64,000 nt of DNA. Origin: Protula sp. h YS-2021 (Eukaryota > Annelida > Polychaeta > Sabellida > Serpulidae). Below, one piece after another: positions 24,491 through 35,944 of this stretch. The number at the start of each line of letters is the position of its first letter. Positions within the stretch are counted from its first letter, which is position 1. The DNA lies in the NCBI GenBank assembly GCA_949752745.1, contig OX457027.1:55680053-55744052 (forward strand). Direction: 5' to 3'. Below the pieces are notes generated by a model. It searched no databases, was not told the origin of the DNA, and worked only from the letters and a program-made list of their open reading frames with translations. The position numbers and the translations under genes are program-made.

Positions 24491-25925
24491 TTTGTCCATA
24501 TGTCTTGTCTCCCTACTCCTCCTCTCGCATATGTAAAAGAGTCAGGCACCTATCATAGCAGGTTGCAATAATATCTGATTATTTCACTCATTCATAGCGG
24601 TACAGTAGATCTTTCTAAAGCATCTATATCTAGCTTATAAATAATGTAATTTTTCTACCATATGGCGATCTTTTGAAAGAACCTGACCATGTAATGCAAA
24701 AAAAGTTGTCAGTTAAGACCCATGAGGCCAGAAATGTAGCGCAGTTCTAGTAGAGTGTCAATGTGTCATTTGCGGCTGTTGGTGGCTGTTGGTACTTGAA
24801 AAAATACGCTTATTGAACACTATTTCCAAGAATACACAACCGATACGCTAAAGAATAGTCTTGGCCTGTTTGTTGCCGCTAAGTTAGCGATTAGTATAGT
24901 TCTTGCAGAACTTCTAAAAAATCAGACAGAAAGAAAGCCATCAAGAAGAAGAATGTGGTGAAATATACACTCTCCCTGATGGCGAACCGCTCGGCTCGGT
25001 TCGACTGTTTCCGTTACGTTACTGGCATAGTGTCGACACGGCACAGTCACATCATGAACCAGCAAAGTGTTTGACGATGCCGTTTGTGCACATAGTACAA
25101 CACGGCATTTGACAGGTTTGCGCACATTGTTAAGCCGAATCTGGCTTGTTCTGTATTATGTCGCTCATTTTGTGTAACAACAGGGGGCATGAAATCGTTT
25201 CAGTCTATTTGTTACTTGTATTCGAGCGTTCGAAGTCATTGTTATTGATGGGAAGAACTCCACTCTACTACGATGTTATGGAACAGGCAGTTTTCAGTGC
25301 GACCCCGCTGAATTAGAAGATTGCACCAAAATTATTTCTTGTTTTTCTGCCTTTCCGACGCAATGTCTTGTCGACGGCGTGTCAACCAATTCATGCGCAT
25401 TTGGTGTTCAATTCCCACCACCGGTTCTAGCCTCCCATTATGATGGCTTCGTGGTCTACAAGCCGCTAAAAGGTGGATATGCGAACAACAGGAGAATGTA
25501 AGGCGGAAGACGATGGTTGGAAGGTTTTCGAAGACAATAACCTGAAGGAGCTTGACATACAAACTTGAATTCCATCAAAGCCCATTCTTTATGGACGATT
25601 TCCCTCATTCTGGAGTACAGATCGGCAAGAACATCAAACCTACCTATGATGTGAGAGGGTTTCGCTGTGCTTGAACAAAACAGAGACCACCATCTGTTTG
25701 TTTACCAGAAACTGAACCACATGACCTTAGGAACGCAGAGAGAAACTGACAGGCAATTAAAACAGCTTTTATCTCCATATTATCGATAGGAAGTAACCTG
25801 TGAGTGCTAAGAGGGAAAGCTGTAGTCGATGCTGTGGCGACTTGCTACATCACCGGGGTTGCGACTAACAAACCCATTGGGGACTTCACTTGAGATATCC
25901 GAGGTTTAAGGGTAGAACAATGAAC
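24491..25925. other. Central segment between two converging decayed DIRS copies
   Basis: No confident coding block. Given the flanking elements it probably contains unrecognisable 3' portions of both. The short minus-strand frame at 25332-25562 shows no clear family motif. Confidence 0.4.
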
Positions 25926-25929
25926 GTCA

Positions 25930-27720
25930 ATAACTTGTCAGTCTTTTGAGACCGATAGCAAAACACTGTTTCACTGATCTGATCAAGGTAGATAAAAGAC
26001 GGCCTTGTCCTTGTTGAGAAGCAGCCAATTGTCTAGATGAGCAGGCACACTGTCCGTCCCGGAGAAGGTGACGACGAACCCCCGAATGGAAACATATTTG
26101 TGCGTGGGAACGTAAATTTGAGGACCTGAAAGATCTACAGAGATAACCCATATGCCCCGATTTAGTGTGGATTGGATGAGATGTGAATTTGTCCATTTTG
26201 AACAACTCCAGATGTAAGAACTGATGGAGTTATGATAAATCTATGGCTACATTCAAAGTGCGCATTTTTCGGTACAAGAAAAACGCCTCTGTAAATTCCT
26301 GTAGGTCCCTTTTCTATGTTTTTTTTGTGCAATAGTTTTTGCATCACCAGTTTGTTATCTGGTTGATACTTGTGCGACGTGACTAGAGAAGGAACGGAAA
26401 GTTTGGCCACAGGGATGAGAATTTGACGGCCCAAACGATCCCTCTCAAATGGTGCCCTCATCGCAACTAATGGACTACCGTTTCGAGCATAGAGTGATTG
26501 ACAAATTTGTAGACAATTCTTTGGCCTTCCACCTGTGGAAACATTTGATGTTAATTGCTCAGTCGAAAAAACAACCCTTCGTATGAACTTAAAGAATCTG
26601 GACGATATCACTGCACGCTCTCGGGCAGATATTTTGATCAGTTGCCACCTTTGCTTTGAAGGAGCGAGCGACTTTTTAGTGTCAAACTTGAACGTTGTTA
26701 CTGTGGGCGACACAGGACGCTTCTTCTTTGCGGCTGGTGTCGAAAGCGTGGCTCACTGTCGATGTCTAGGTCGGTTGTGTTGAGGCTTCAAGATTCTACG
26801 CCTAAGCTCGTCCTGTGACTTTACTCGTGCACCGTCGATCGCTTCCTTCAACAAATGCGGCCGGAAAAGTTCCACTTGACTGTTTATGGGAGGAAAACAC
26901 AGTTTATGGGCGTCTGACTGATATTTGAGTGTGGCAGTGCCTGGTCAGGTGGAATAACCACCAAAAACGAAAGCAAATAAGCGTTAAATTTGGGTAGGCT
27001 TCCCAACGGAGTCAAATACCTTATCAACAGGTAAATTCGTTTCTGACTCAATAAGCTCTTCCGCGATATCTCCTCTAACAACCTGCAGTTCTTTTCAGAT
27101 AGCGGTACATTTGGCATTCGGCAGCCAAGGACCCATATTACGAGGGTATTCAAGGGGCTGTGTCTGCAAACCCCGCCGTTACACTGATATGTAGAAGCCT
27201 TATCTCGTAGAAGTCTGGAAGGCAGCAAAAGCGACCGACGCTTTTGATGCTTGAAGCGACTGCAACTCTGCAGAGCATGAAACACCACATAAAATACCGA
27301 GGACAAGCCCAACAAGGGTTCCATCGGCTGCAGTTGTGACAGAGAAACGACCTCATAACTTGAGGAATCGAAGTCTTAAGTGGCGCCTATGAATGGTCTC
27401 CTATAAATATGATATTGCCTCTAAACAGATAGTCTGATGACGTTAACTCTGTAGTGCACGCATCGTCCCACTCATACTGTCAGTAATTGGATTATGCTTG
27501 AACTAACGCTTTTTGGGCTTCATGGAAACACCATCTGATTTAGCAACGGTAGTTGCAGCAGTGGATTTCGAAGGTAGCTGTGACGTTGTTAATGTTTTAC
27601 TCTTCGACTGCTTTCCATCGAGGCTCGAACGCAAGCCGACAATCTCTGTTGCCGTAGGAAGGAAGAGAGCCACTCCTTCAGTTATGGACACTGATCGCAG
27701 CGACTGTCCCAACTATAGAG
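25930..27720 (-). pseudogene. Decayed DIRS-like retroelement, right copy (gag-like, RT)
   Basis: Minus-strand counterpart of 22575-24400: KPKKR-rich gag-like start (27503-27712), LEEISRKSL (about 27085), ISSRFFKFIRRVVFS and GGRPKNCLQICQSLYA (26490-26610), QKLLHKKNIEKGPTGIYRGV with FLVPK (26260-26360, the RT entry motif) and HLDNWLLLNKDKA (about 26010-26045, in place of Y-x-D-D, second Asp now Asn). Frames change repeatedly. Equivalent blocks of the two copies lie at positions summing to about 49.8-50.0 kb, so the pair is nearly symmetrical about 24.9-25.0 kb. Confidence 0.75.
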
Positions 27721-27724
27721 CTCT

Positions 27725-28285
27725 ATGCCCCAGCGACGTGGACACGTGCATCTGTTATTTGGGTAGTCAGTTCTCTTGACATGGGCAGAAGAATGTGGGA
27801 TCGGTTATTGTTCTGCAGTAAAAAGAAGCTACATAAACATGCAATAACGGCAGTTGATTAATATGAGACAGAGACAGGATCTAATCACTAAAATGATATT
27901 AAGGTATTGAAAATAGCGATAAACAGTCTCTGCGGCATTGTTGACGTGATCTAAATTACAAAGCATGGGATTTGCGTGATTGCCACATAGCTGCTGATTT
28001 ACGATTTTTACACCAGTGTGACAGAGAACTTCCCAAGTAACATTCAATATCAATTTTCCGTGTTGTACTAATGAAATGGTAAATACAGTGTACAAACACA
28101 AGTCTAGCGATAATCGGCTCATTACGCAAAAGACTTAAACCGCTAACTCCTATCACACACTGTCTTCGCAACGAACACAATAATCCCTCGAATGGTGAAG
28201 TTGACGTTGCGCGAGCGACTCGTCGCATTCACATACAGACACTTTGCCGATAGCCGTCACAGCATCGGTTGACACTTGACTAACT
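27725..28285. other. No recognisable feature
   Basis: Small reading frames without family resemblance, lying between the right DIRS copy and the right minisatellite. Confidence 0.4.
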
Positions 28286-28289
28286 TGCT

Positions 28290-28680
28290 GTGTGTGCCGA
28301 TCGGTCACATTCAGGTGGGAATATCGAGGATTCGCTGCATAGAACCCGTGACAGCGAAGACCCGTCACACAGTGTACCCGTCACAGTCAAGTACAATCTG
28401 CGACAGCTACCACCCATTACAAGGTCAACCTTTTACAGAACTGGTCGTGAAAGACAAGAATCTCTGCAAACACGGTGGACTGGTCACAGTGACGGATCAT
28501 GACAGCCACGACCCGTCGCATCCCCGACTCGTGTCAGGGACGGCCCGTCACGTGATCGTCCCGTCAGACTGCTACAAGTGCTGGTAGTCACGACTGCTGC
28601 AATTACAAGCCTTGGATAAGAGCGATCCGACACGTCGATGACGTGTCACAGTCATAGGTTGTGACCGACGAGACATCTCA
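28290..28680 (-). repeat. GTCACG-rich degenerate minisatellite (right, inverted copy)
   Basis: On the minus strand it carries variants such as GACGGGTCGTGGCTGTCATG, GTGACGGG and GCTGTCACGGG, matching the tract at 20815-21260 in opposite orientation. Confidence 0.55.
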
Positions 28681-28684
28681 TTGA

Positions 28685-29074
28685 TCAAACATTGTTACGG
28701 AACACATGACCTTAACAAAGTAATGATTGATCGGTTGATTTACAAAGCATTGTAAACATAGGAATGGGTGAAGCTCGTTCAACGTTTATATTTTACGATA
28801 ATATCTCGCAACATTTCATTATGGATCACGATAACCAGTATTAAACTTTGCAAAAATCATAATGATGGCTTCGTAACTTACAATCCGATATTTTTGAAAT
28901 TAAAAATAGCTAGATGCATTTACACTGAACTTTATTTCAGCGATCTCGCTCTGTGTACATAAGTTCACGCAGATATTTAACAATAATTTATGTGAGCAAA
29001 ATAGGTAGAATACGAAAAAAGGCATCACACCCTCAGCCCCATGAATTACCAAATGCGATCTTGAAAACCAAGTT
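28685..29074. other. No recognisable feature
   Basis: AT-rich flank of the foldback-like element. Confidence 0.4.
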
Positions 29075-31826
29075 GTAGGAAAACGACAGTTCTGGCCGAA
29101 CTCTCCTTTGTGATTTTGCATATTTATCCGTTTGACATGATTATGAACATTTTTGGTTATGTAACTTTGGAAAATTTTGTGATTTTTGTATATTTAGACG
29201 TTTCAGACCATTCTGAACAACTTTGTTTTTGAAGCCCCCCCACCCCTTGGTGGGAAAATTTTGTGATTTTTTATATTTAGACGTTTCAGACAAATCTGAA
29301 GATTTTGGGTTTCCACCCCGCCCAGTTGGAAAAATATTTTCCCATATGGCTAGCATGACAACTTCAATAGCGCATACCTTTAAAACTACTTGACCGACTA
29401 GGATGTAGGATTCGAGAGGACATGTCTTTGTTCTGGTTATCGATTGTTGGTTGGTTGGTTGGTTGTTGTTGTTGTTGTTGGTTGTTGCTTGTTTGTGGTT
29501 CTTGTTGGTTGGTTGGCTGTTGTTGGTTGTTGGTTGGTTGTTGATTGGTTGCTGTTGGTTGCTGGCTTGTTGTTGTCGATTGTTGTCGGTTGTTGGTTGG
29601 TTGTTGTTGGTTGTTGGCTGTTGGTTGGTTGTTGGTTGGTTGGTATTTGGTTGTTGTTGGAAGATGGGAAGTGAAAATTTGAGGTTAGTGAAATTCTTTG
29701 TTATGTATGTTTATTTGCTATGTTTGTTTTCTTTGGTTGGTTATGTGGAAAGACCGCGTTATTCAAACAAGTGTTCGAATGGCAAGTCCGTTCTAACAAA
29801 TAAATAATGTTGTTTTGAGGAAGACCTTAAGTTTTTATAGATGATGTCACTGATGACGTCATCCATGAACGCTGAATTTGTGAAGAACGTTGAAAATTCG
29901 TTCACACATTAAAAAACAAGACATATATTGAATAATTTTATAAATACACTTGAATACACAGCACTTAATTCAATAAAATATTACAACACTTGTTGATTTA
30001 CAAAGGCTGATTATAAATTTTAGTCAAATAAGTCTTTTTTTCTTCATTTGTTTCACTCTTTTGTGCCTCACTGTCCATAACACTTTTTTCGTCGCTGCTG
30101 TCATCCTCCTCCTTATCTTGGAGCTCGTCAAAGAATCATTGTTTTGCCTTATAGCTGCCTTTTGTGCCTTTGAATACTCATAATGTTTTTCATCAGCAAA
30201 TAATTAAAGTCCCCTAAAATATTTTGATAATGTTGGCTTTGTTCTAGAAGTGGGGATTAATTGAATAGCCCCATAAACAGTTGTTTTAGCTGACGTTTAT
30301 AAACGGGTCGAAGGTCATCACTTGCTCTTTCACGCGCATCTTCAAGCCCTTTTTCTTCATATTCCAAAATCTTTTCTTGAAATTTGTCATCATGGTCATC
30401 ATATACTTCTTGAACCACATCATGCCGAACAGAGTCTATTTCTGACTCACTGTCAGAACTACTGTCATTAGCATCTTCACCATAATGCTCCATATGCGTG
30501 GCTAAAGCTTCTTCGCTGTTGTATAATGCACTACATTCTGTACAAGCATATGCATTAATTTTATCCATATTGACCCTTTGATAGAAGTTAAATAAGTTTA
30601 ATAGAAGACTTATCTAAAGATTCTGTGAAAGGTGTTTTATAGGGTTTTCCATATCCATCTGCCATTCTTCATCTACTCCGGAAGTGTCTGCTTGCTTTAA
30701 ATGCCTTTTACGACTTTGTGGCCAGTCGTAAGATTTCGAATAAATGTTGCATTTATACATCTTTTCTATTCCACATCCACTTTTCAAGTGGCAAAAAGTC
30801 TTTGAATGTAAATATATGAGGGCAACAACAACCAACAACAACATTCATTACTTTATGACATTACTTCCGGTCAGCGATAATAACAGTTTTTTTATTCATA
30901 ACAACCCTATCCAAAAGCAGGTTTTGCGCCAATTGGATTTTTAAGTTCCCATTTTCATAGGAAGATGTCGCGCTCGAGGTTGGACACACTATGTCCTAAT
31001 ATGTTTAGAAATAACTTTACCACATCCCCAACCATTGAATGAGCTTGGTATTCGAACACATGCTTGAATGGTGCGGTCTTCCCACATAACCAGTCACAGA
31101 AAACATATATAACAAGTAAACATAGATAACAAAGAATTCCACTTACCTTAAATTTTCACTGCCCATCTTCCAACAACCAACAAAAACCAACCAACAACTA
31201 ACCAACTAACCAACCAACAACAACCAACAACAACAACAACCAACCAGCCAACCAACAACCAACAACAACCATCCAACAACCAACAACAACTAACAACAAC
31301 CAACAACAACTAAAAACAACCAAATAACAACCAACAACAACCAACCAACACCCAACCAACCAACCAACCAACCAATCAACCTTCAAAGATAATATCTTGC
31401 TGAACGTCTTAGTGAAAGAATGGTTCAAATCGGTCAAGTAGTTTTAAAGTTTTGCGCTGTTGAAGTTGTCATGCTACGGTAAAATATTTTCCCACGGGGG
31501 GGGGGGTGTAAAAAAACCCAAAAAATGTTCAGATTTGTCTGAAACGTCTGCACCGAGGGGAGGGGGTCAAAAACCAAAGTTGTTCTGAATATTCAGAAAC
31601 GTCTAAATATGCAAGAATCACAAAATTTTGCCCCGCGGGGGGGGGGGGGGGGGAGGAGGAGCGGAGAGTCCAAAACCAGATATGTTTAGAATCGTCTGAA
31701 ACGGATAAGTATGCAAAAATCTCAATATTCCTCACGGGGAGATGGTCTGATGGACTACGCCCTCGGAGGTCTGACATAGCATGTCCTGCGGGGAGGGGCG
31801 TTGGGCCAGAACTGTCGTTTTCCTAC
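29075..31826. mobile_element. Foldback-like element with ~720-800 bp inverted arms
   Basis: The left arm (29075 to about 29795) and right arm (about 31030 to 31826) are inverted copies. Both ends carry GTAGGAAAACGACAGTTCTG / CAGAACTGTCGTTTTCCTAC. Both arms then have GTTTCAGACAAATCTGAA-type repeats, GACAACTTCAA...GCGCA, a (GTTGGTT)n tract (29442-29660; CAACCAACCAAC at 31170-31385), GAAGATGGGAAGTGAAAATT and GTTATGTGGAAAGACCGC. A central 1.2-kb segment (29800-31030) holds a broken zinc-finger gene. Long arms with internal simple repeats around a unique centre are the layout of foldback transposons. No transposase or target-site duplication was recognised. Confidence 0.75.
29990..30844 (-). pseudogene. 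Broken C2H2-like zinc-finger gene inside the foldback element
   Basis: Reading continues in one frame from 30844 to 30257, interrupted by a single TAG at 30614-30616. It encodes a finger-like YKCNIYSKSYDWPQSRKRHL that has lost its second cysteine, then CTECSALYNSEEALATHMEH (C-x2-C-x12-H-x2-H), an acidic stretch DSSSDSESEIDS, and a charged helical block ending VYKRQLKQLFMGLF. Further downstream (30000-30200), in shifted frames, come KHYEYSKAQKAA and the acidic DELQDKEEDDSSDEKS, apparently separated by a one-base deletion near 30130. I recall similar uncharacterised multi-copy zinc-finger proteins in invertebrate genomes, but the name and function are unknown. Probably a captured, inactive gene; splicing around the TAG cannot be excluded. 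Confidence 0.55.
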
Positions 31827-31829
31827 TCC

Positions 31830-32600
31830 TGACTAGGTTTACTAGGTTTAATTTGTTTATTTACAGATGGCACCAAAAGGCGTTTGCAATGTTTGCCTCG
31901 TGCCACCTTAGGTTAATTGGGTCTCGGTATTAAAATCGGCCACTAATACGCTGAACGACAGCTTTATTTTACTCTGGAAGATGGAAAATTATAAACTTGA
32001 GCTTTGTTTTATTTTGTACATCTTCAAGATAAAACATAAAACCACCAGTACCAAATTTATTTCAGTTTTCCTCAGCGATGATTTGGTACATTTTATTAAC
32101 CGAAGGGGTACATTTTGGAGTCTATTAAAAGGGATGGCAGTTCTCACGAGATAGACTTCCTGGAAGGAACAAAAATGAAACATGGGATACAAGATTTATT
32201 AGCATGATTAACTGCAACTGAGGAGTGGAGGGTGTTAATTTACAACTTTGTGGCCTCTTTTCCATAAACAGCATATTATATCAATTAATGTTGCTGTTGA
32301 CACTAAAACATCTGTTTCTACTTTTTTATATTTTGACAAATCAAATGTACCTATATCATTTACTAAAGCCAGAACTTTTACCGAACGTGTATAACGCGTT
32401 TCCATCACATGCCGCCAATTAAATTCATAGGTTTTCCGAACGCGGGACCCACCCCTTTTATTGACAGATAAATAATTCTTATGGATTTCAAAAACAAAAA
32501 ATTTTTAGTTTGATATGTCCATAATTATCAAAAATCTTCCTGTTTGATGAATTATCTATATGTCATCACGCGTCTCCTTTTCACAGAATCGAATATTCTA
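31830..32600. other. No recognisable feature
   Basis: AT-rich. Small reading frames only. Confidence 0.4.

Positions 32601-32601
<1 letters not shown>

Positions 32602-32640
<39 letters not shown>
32602..32640 (+). repeat. 39-bp poly(A) tract
   Basis: Uninterrupted A homopolymer. Could be the tail of a retroposed sequence, but no body was recognised upstream. Confidence 0.8.
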
Positions 32641-32641
<1 letters not shown>

Positions 32642-32938
32642 AAAAACGCTCCATTTGAAAAGTATAGGTATTCAAACTCATCAGCTGGTAGTTATTTTTA
32701 GATTTAGGAAAATACGGAAGTTGCACAACTTTGGGGAAATCCGTGAAATGTAAACAACCGTATAAAAGGCAGACGACACCAGTCAAGCAACGTGTTTAGC
32801 ACCCAACATTTTATTCTTCATTCGTTGTGTCCGAAAATACTGAATCAACCGAACTGGACAAGACCTTGCAGGTTAAAAAACAAGGCAGTGGATAGCGAAG
32901 GGAGTGAGGTATGTGCTATGACAGATGTTATTAGTCTT

Positions 32939-32994
32939 AGTCCCACTGGACCCTTTCTGTCTTCCTAGGAAGACCGCAAGAGTCATCTAGGACT
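32939..32994 (+). mobile_element. 56-bp deletion derivative of the AGTCC-family MITE
   Basis: Consists almost only of the two ends of the family joined together: AGTCCCACTGGACCCTTTCT at the start and AAGAGTCATCTAGGACT at the end. Confidence 0.6.
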
Positions 32995-33120
32995 ACGTTA
33001 GTACTAGTCCTAGCTCCGAGTCAGCTCTGACTTGTGTAGCGTCGTATGTGTCTCTGCCTGAAAACTTTGCAGCGCACCGCTTCTTGGAGCTAATTCTAGG
33101 CCAAGGATTTTCTACAAGGC

Positions 33121-33615
33121 CTGGTCCCAGTGCACCCTTTCTGTCTTCCTAGGTCAGAAAGGGTCACAGTTCCTGCAATAGAAATCACCATTGATCTCAA
33201 TTTTCGCGGCTCTAGATCTTTCGGCGCATGTTCCAGGACACCGAGGTTGGGAGTGGCATGCCTTTTCTTAAAAAGCACACTGAAGTATCCTGGCGCACTA
33301 TTTTCGACCTCGTCCAAACTACCAAAGTGGAGTAAAGAGTGGTTTTACAACTGAAGAGTCATTGTTGTTGTGGGCGATAATGGGAGATTCTTTATTCTGA
33401 TCTGAAGAAAACATCTATTTTTCTCATTACAAAATTGTTATTTGACCATAAAAATTGTGCGCCATAATTTATAATTGGGTTATTTATGTGATGCACCCTT
33501 TCTAAAATAACGCCATTAGCCCCAGTCGTGCGCCGAGATTGAAAAATTGAGATCAATGACAAGTTATATTATAGGAACTATGACTCTTGCTGGGAAGCAA
33601 GAGTCATCTAGGACT
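33121..33615 (+). mobile_element. ~495-bp MITE, AGTCC-family, reference copy
   Basis: Starts near GGTCCCAGTGCACCCTTTCT and ends CAAGAGTCATCTAGGACT. Sub-terminal hairpins: ACCCTTTCTG...CAGAAAGGGT at the left, GACTCTTGCT...AGCAAGAGTC at the right. Full inverted copy at 17598-18100, diverged copy at 16366-16845, partial copy at 34398-34645. No coding capacity. Confidence 0.75.
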
Positions 33616-33967
33616 ATACAAGGCCCAGACCGTAGTAGTCCCGAGTGACCCTAGTCCATCCCCACTCTTTTACCCGGACTACATGTGGGAGTCACCTGGG
33701 ACTAAGACCGTAGAATGGGATGGATGGTAGAATGAGACATTTGACGCAGATAGGCTGAAACCTGCTTTACTCATTTTACTAATGGATATCCTTAGAGCCA
33801 CATATTTGAGAACGTGTATCTCATAATATTGTAACATAAAATTAAAAGTATCATTTGTTGTTCCAGATAAAAGTCAATAAGATTAGCCAGATTGATCAGC
33901 CGACATTTTATTTCCCAAATTGTGTATTGTTTACCTTATAAACACAATTGATACTTTTGTGTATTTT

Positions 33968-34313
33968 ATAAGCCAATTCGCATTTTTGACTTTTACCGAA
34001 AAGTTTTTGCGTTTCGGCTGAATTCAGGTGGGATAAGGATATAAAGATATGATAGGGAAAAAACGGCAACAATCAACAAAATTCCATTTTGCCAGAAACA
34101 TATTCACATGTTGGTTATTAAAGGGACTGAATTATATGTAAAATAGTTTTTAAAAGATCATATGATGGCTTTATAAATTTGAAAGTGTGCATGTTGAAAG
34201 AAAATTAGAATTTTGATGTTTTCCCCTTATCATTTCTTTATAATTTATCCCCCAACATTTTCAGTCGAACCAAAACCTCCACCGGAAAAATCCGAAAGTG
34301 TGAATTGGCTTAT
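33968..34313 (+). mobile_element. ~345-bp MITE with ATAAGCCAATTC terminal inverted repeats
   Basis: The left end ATAAGCCAATTCGCATTTTT is inverted at the right end (AGTGTGAATTGGCTTAT). The interior is non-coding. A diverged, inverted, end-degraded relative lies at 34650-34900, sharing the CCATTTT-CAGAAACAT and GATCATATGATG regions. Confidence 0.7.
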
Positions 34314-34397
34314 TGTCCGAACATTAGAGACTTGCTGTGTTTTGTGTCAGTATGGAGTGTTTTTTGCAATTGTATATTAATTAATTGTTCTTGTCTG

Positions 34398-34645
34398 CGA
34401 CAGTGGAGGTTTGTATATCCTGATCTCAAGAAAACACTTATTTTTCTCAGTGCAAAATTATTATTGGACTATAAAAATTGTGCGCCGTAATTTATAATTC
34501 GGTCATGTAATGAACCCTTTCTAAAATGACGGCATGGGCCAGAGTCGTGCGCCGAGACTGCCAAAATTGACACCAACAGTAGATCTATTATAGGAACTAT
34601 GACCCTTGCCGTCATAGGAAGACCGCAAGAGTCATCTGGAACTAA
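34398..34645 (+). mobile_element. Partial AGTCC-family MITE
   Basis: Matches the right half of 33121-33615 (TATTTTTCTCAGTGCAAAAT, TTGTGCGCCGTAATTTATAA, GACCGCAAGAGTCATCTGGA). Confidence 0.65.
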
Positions 34646-34649
34646 TGTT

Positions 34650-34900
34650 TTATAAGGCAATTTGTACTTTCAGGGCTTTTTGAAAGAGGTACCGTTTCGA
34701 CTGCAATAATTTTGGTATAAATTGTGAAGAAATTTTAAGGATAAAATATCAAAATTCCAATTTCTTCTCAACATGCATACTTTTAAATTAAACAAGTCAA
34801 CATATGATCTTTCAAGAATTATTTTACATTTTAATCAGCCTCTTTTATGGTCCACTTGTGAACATGTTTCTGGGAAAATGGAATTTTGTTGATTTCTGCT
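34650..34900 (-). mobile_element. Diverged inverted copy of the 33968-34313 MITE
   Basis: The reverse complement shares the AAAATTCCATTTTCCCAGAA, GATCATATG and AGTATGCATGTTGAGAAGAA blocks with 33968-34313. The ends are eroded. Confidence 0.5.
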
Positions 34901-35035
34901 CACCCAGAGAAAAACTCGTACATACTTAGTCCTACCAGGTGTCTGGTATGAATCCCAGGGGACCCTATCTGTCTTTCTGTGACAGAAAGGCTTACTCTGG
35001 TCGTCACAGACCGTAGTAGTCATATGGAACTAGTT

Positions 35036-35944
35036 ATCCCCCGTGTAACGGAGGGATAGAGTTATGAACTTGTCCGTCCGTCCGTCTGTCTGTCCGCATT
35101 TTTTTGTTCGCGCAATATCTCTGTTATTATTGAAAGCAAGCCAAGTGTTACAGAAAAAAGTATATATAGTAAAGTTGTGCAACGGCAGGTTATTTTTTGA
35201 TTTTGTAAAAAAATGTTAAAATTTCGACAATTTTACATTTTTGAACTTGGTCGTTTTTTGTATCAATTTTGTTCGCGCGATATCTCTGTTATTTTTTATC
35301 GGAAGCAAACGTAACCTTACAGACAGAAAGTATATATAGTGAAGTTGTGCAACGGCAGGTTATTTTTGGATTTTGTAAAAAAAAGTGAAAATTTCGAGGA
35401 TTTTACATTTTTGGACTTATCAATTTTGTTCGCCCGATATCTCTGTTACTGTTTATCGGAAGCAAACCAAATGTTACAGAGAGAAAGAATATGTAGTGAA
35501 GTTGTGCAACGGCAGGTTATTTTTCGATTTTGTAAAAAATGTGAAAATTTCGACGTTTTTACAGTTTTGGACTTGGTTGTTTTTGTATCAATTTTGTTCG
35601 CGCGATATCTCTGTAATTTTTTGTCGGAAGCAATCCAAACCTTACAGACAGAAAGTATGTATAGTGAAGTTGTGCAACGGCAAGGTTATTATCCCCTGTG
35701 TAAGCCTGGGATATAGTAATGAACTTGTCCGTCTGTCTGTCCGCACTTTTGCTCGCGCGATATCTCCGAGGCATTTTATATTGTACGCATAAAAAGACCA
35801 TCGATTGTACATGTGCAGCGTCAGGTTATTTTTGAAAAATATTAAAAAAGGAAGAATTGCTACAAGGTTGAAAAATATGCTGTTATGAACTTTTCTTTAG
35901 ACAAAATGTGGCAGGTTTTTTAATGTCCTGTTACACGGGGGATC
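35036..35944 (-). mobile_element. Tandem-bodied (pearl/HINE-like) element, ~909 bp
   Basis: The left end TATCCCCCGTGTAACGGAGG forms a hairpin with the following GATA and is inverted at the right end (GTTACACGGGGGAT). Next to the left end is the (GTCC/GTCT)n tract. The body is four copies of a 157-170 bp unit carrying GAAGTTGTGCAACGGCAGG at about 35171, 35341, 35498 and 35666. A second, degenerate internal tail (TATCCCCTGTGTAAGCCTGG plus GTCCGTCTGTCTGTCC) at 35687-35740 suggests two fused elements. Orientation is given with the GACGG tail as the 3' end. Confidence 0.75.

Noticed and set aside
29444..29807. Leu/Val/Trp/Gly-rich frame as a membrane protein
   Set aside because: Produced by the (GTTGGTT)n simple repeat of the foldback arm; the inverted arm gives the same on the other strand.
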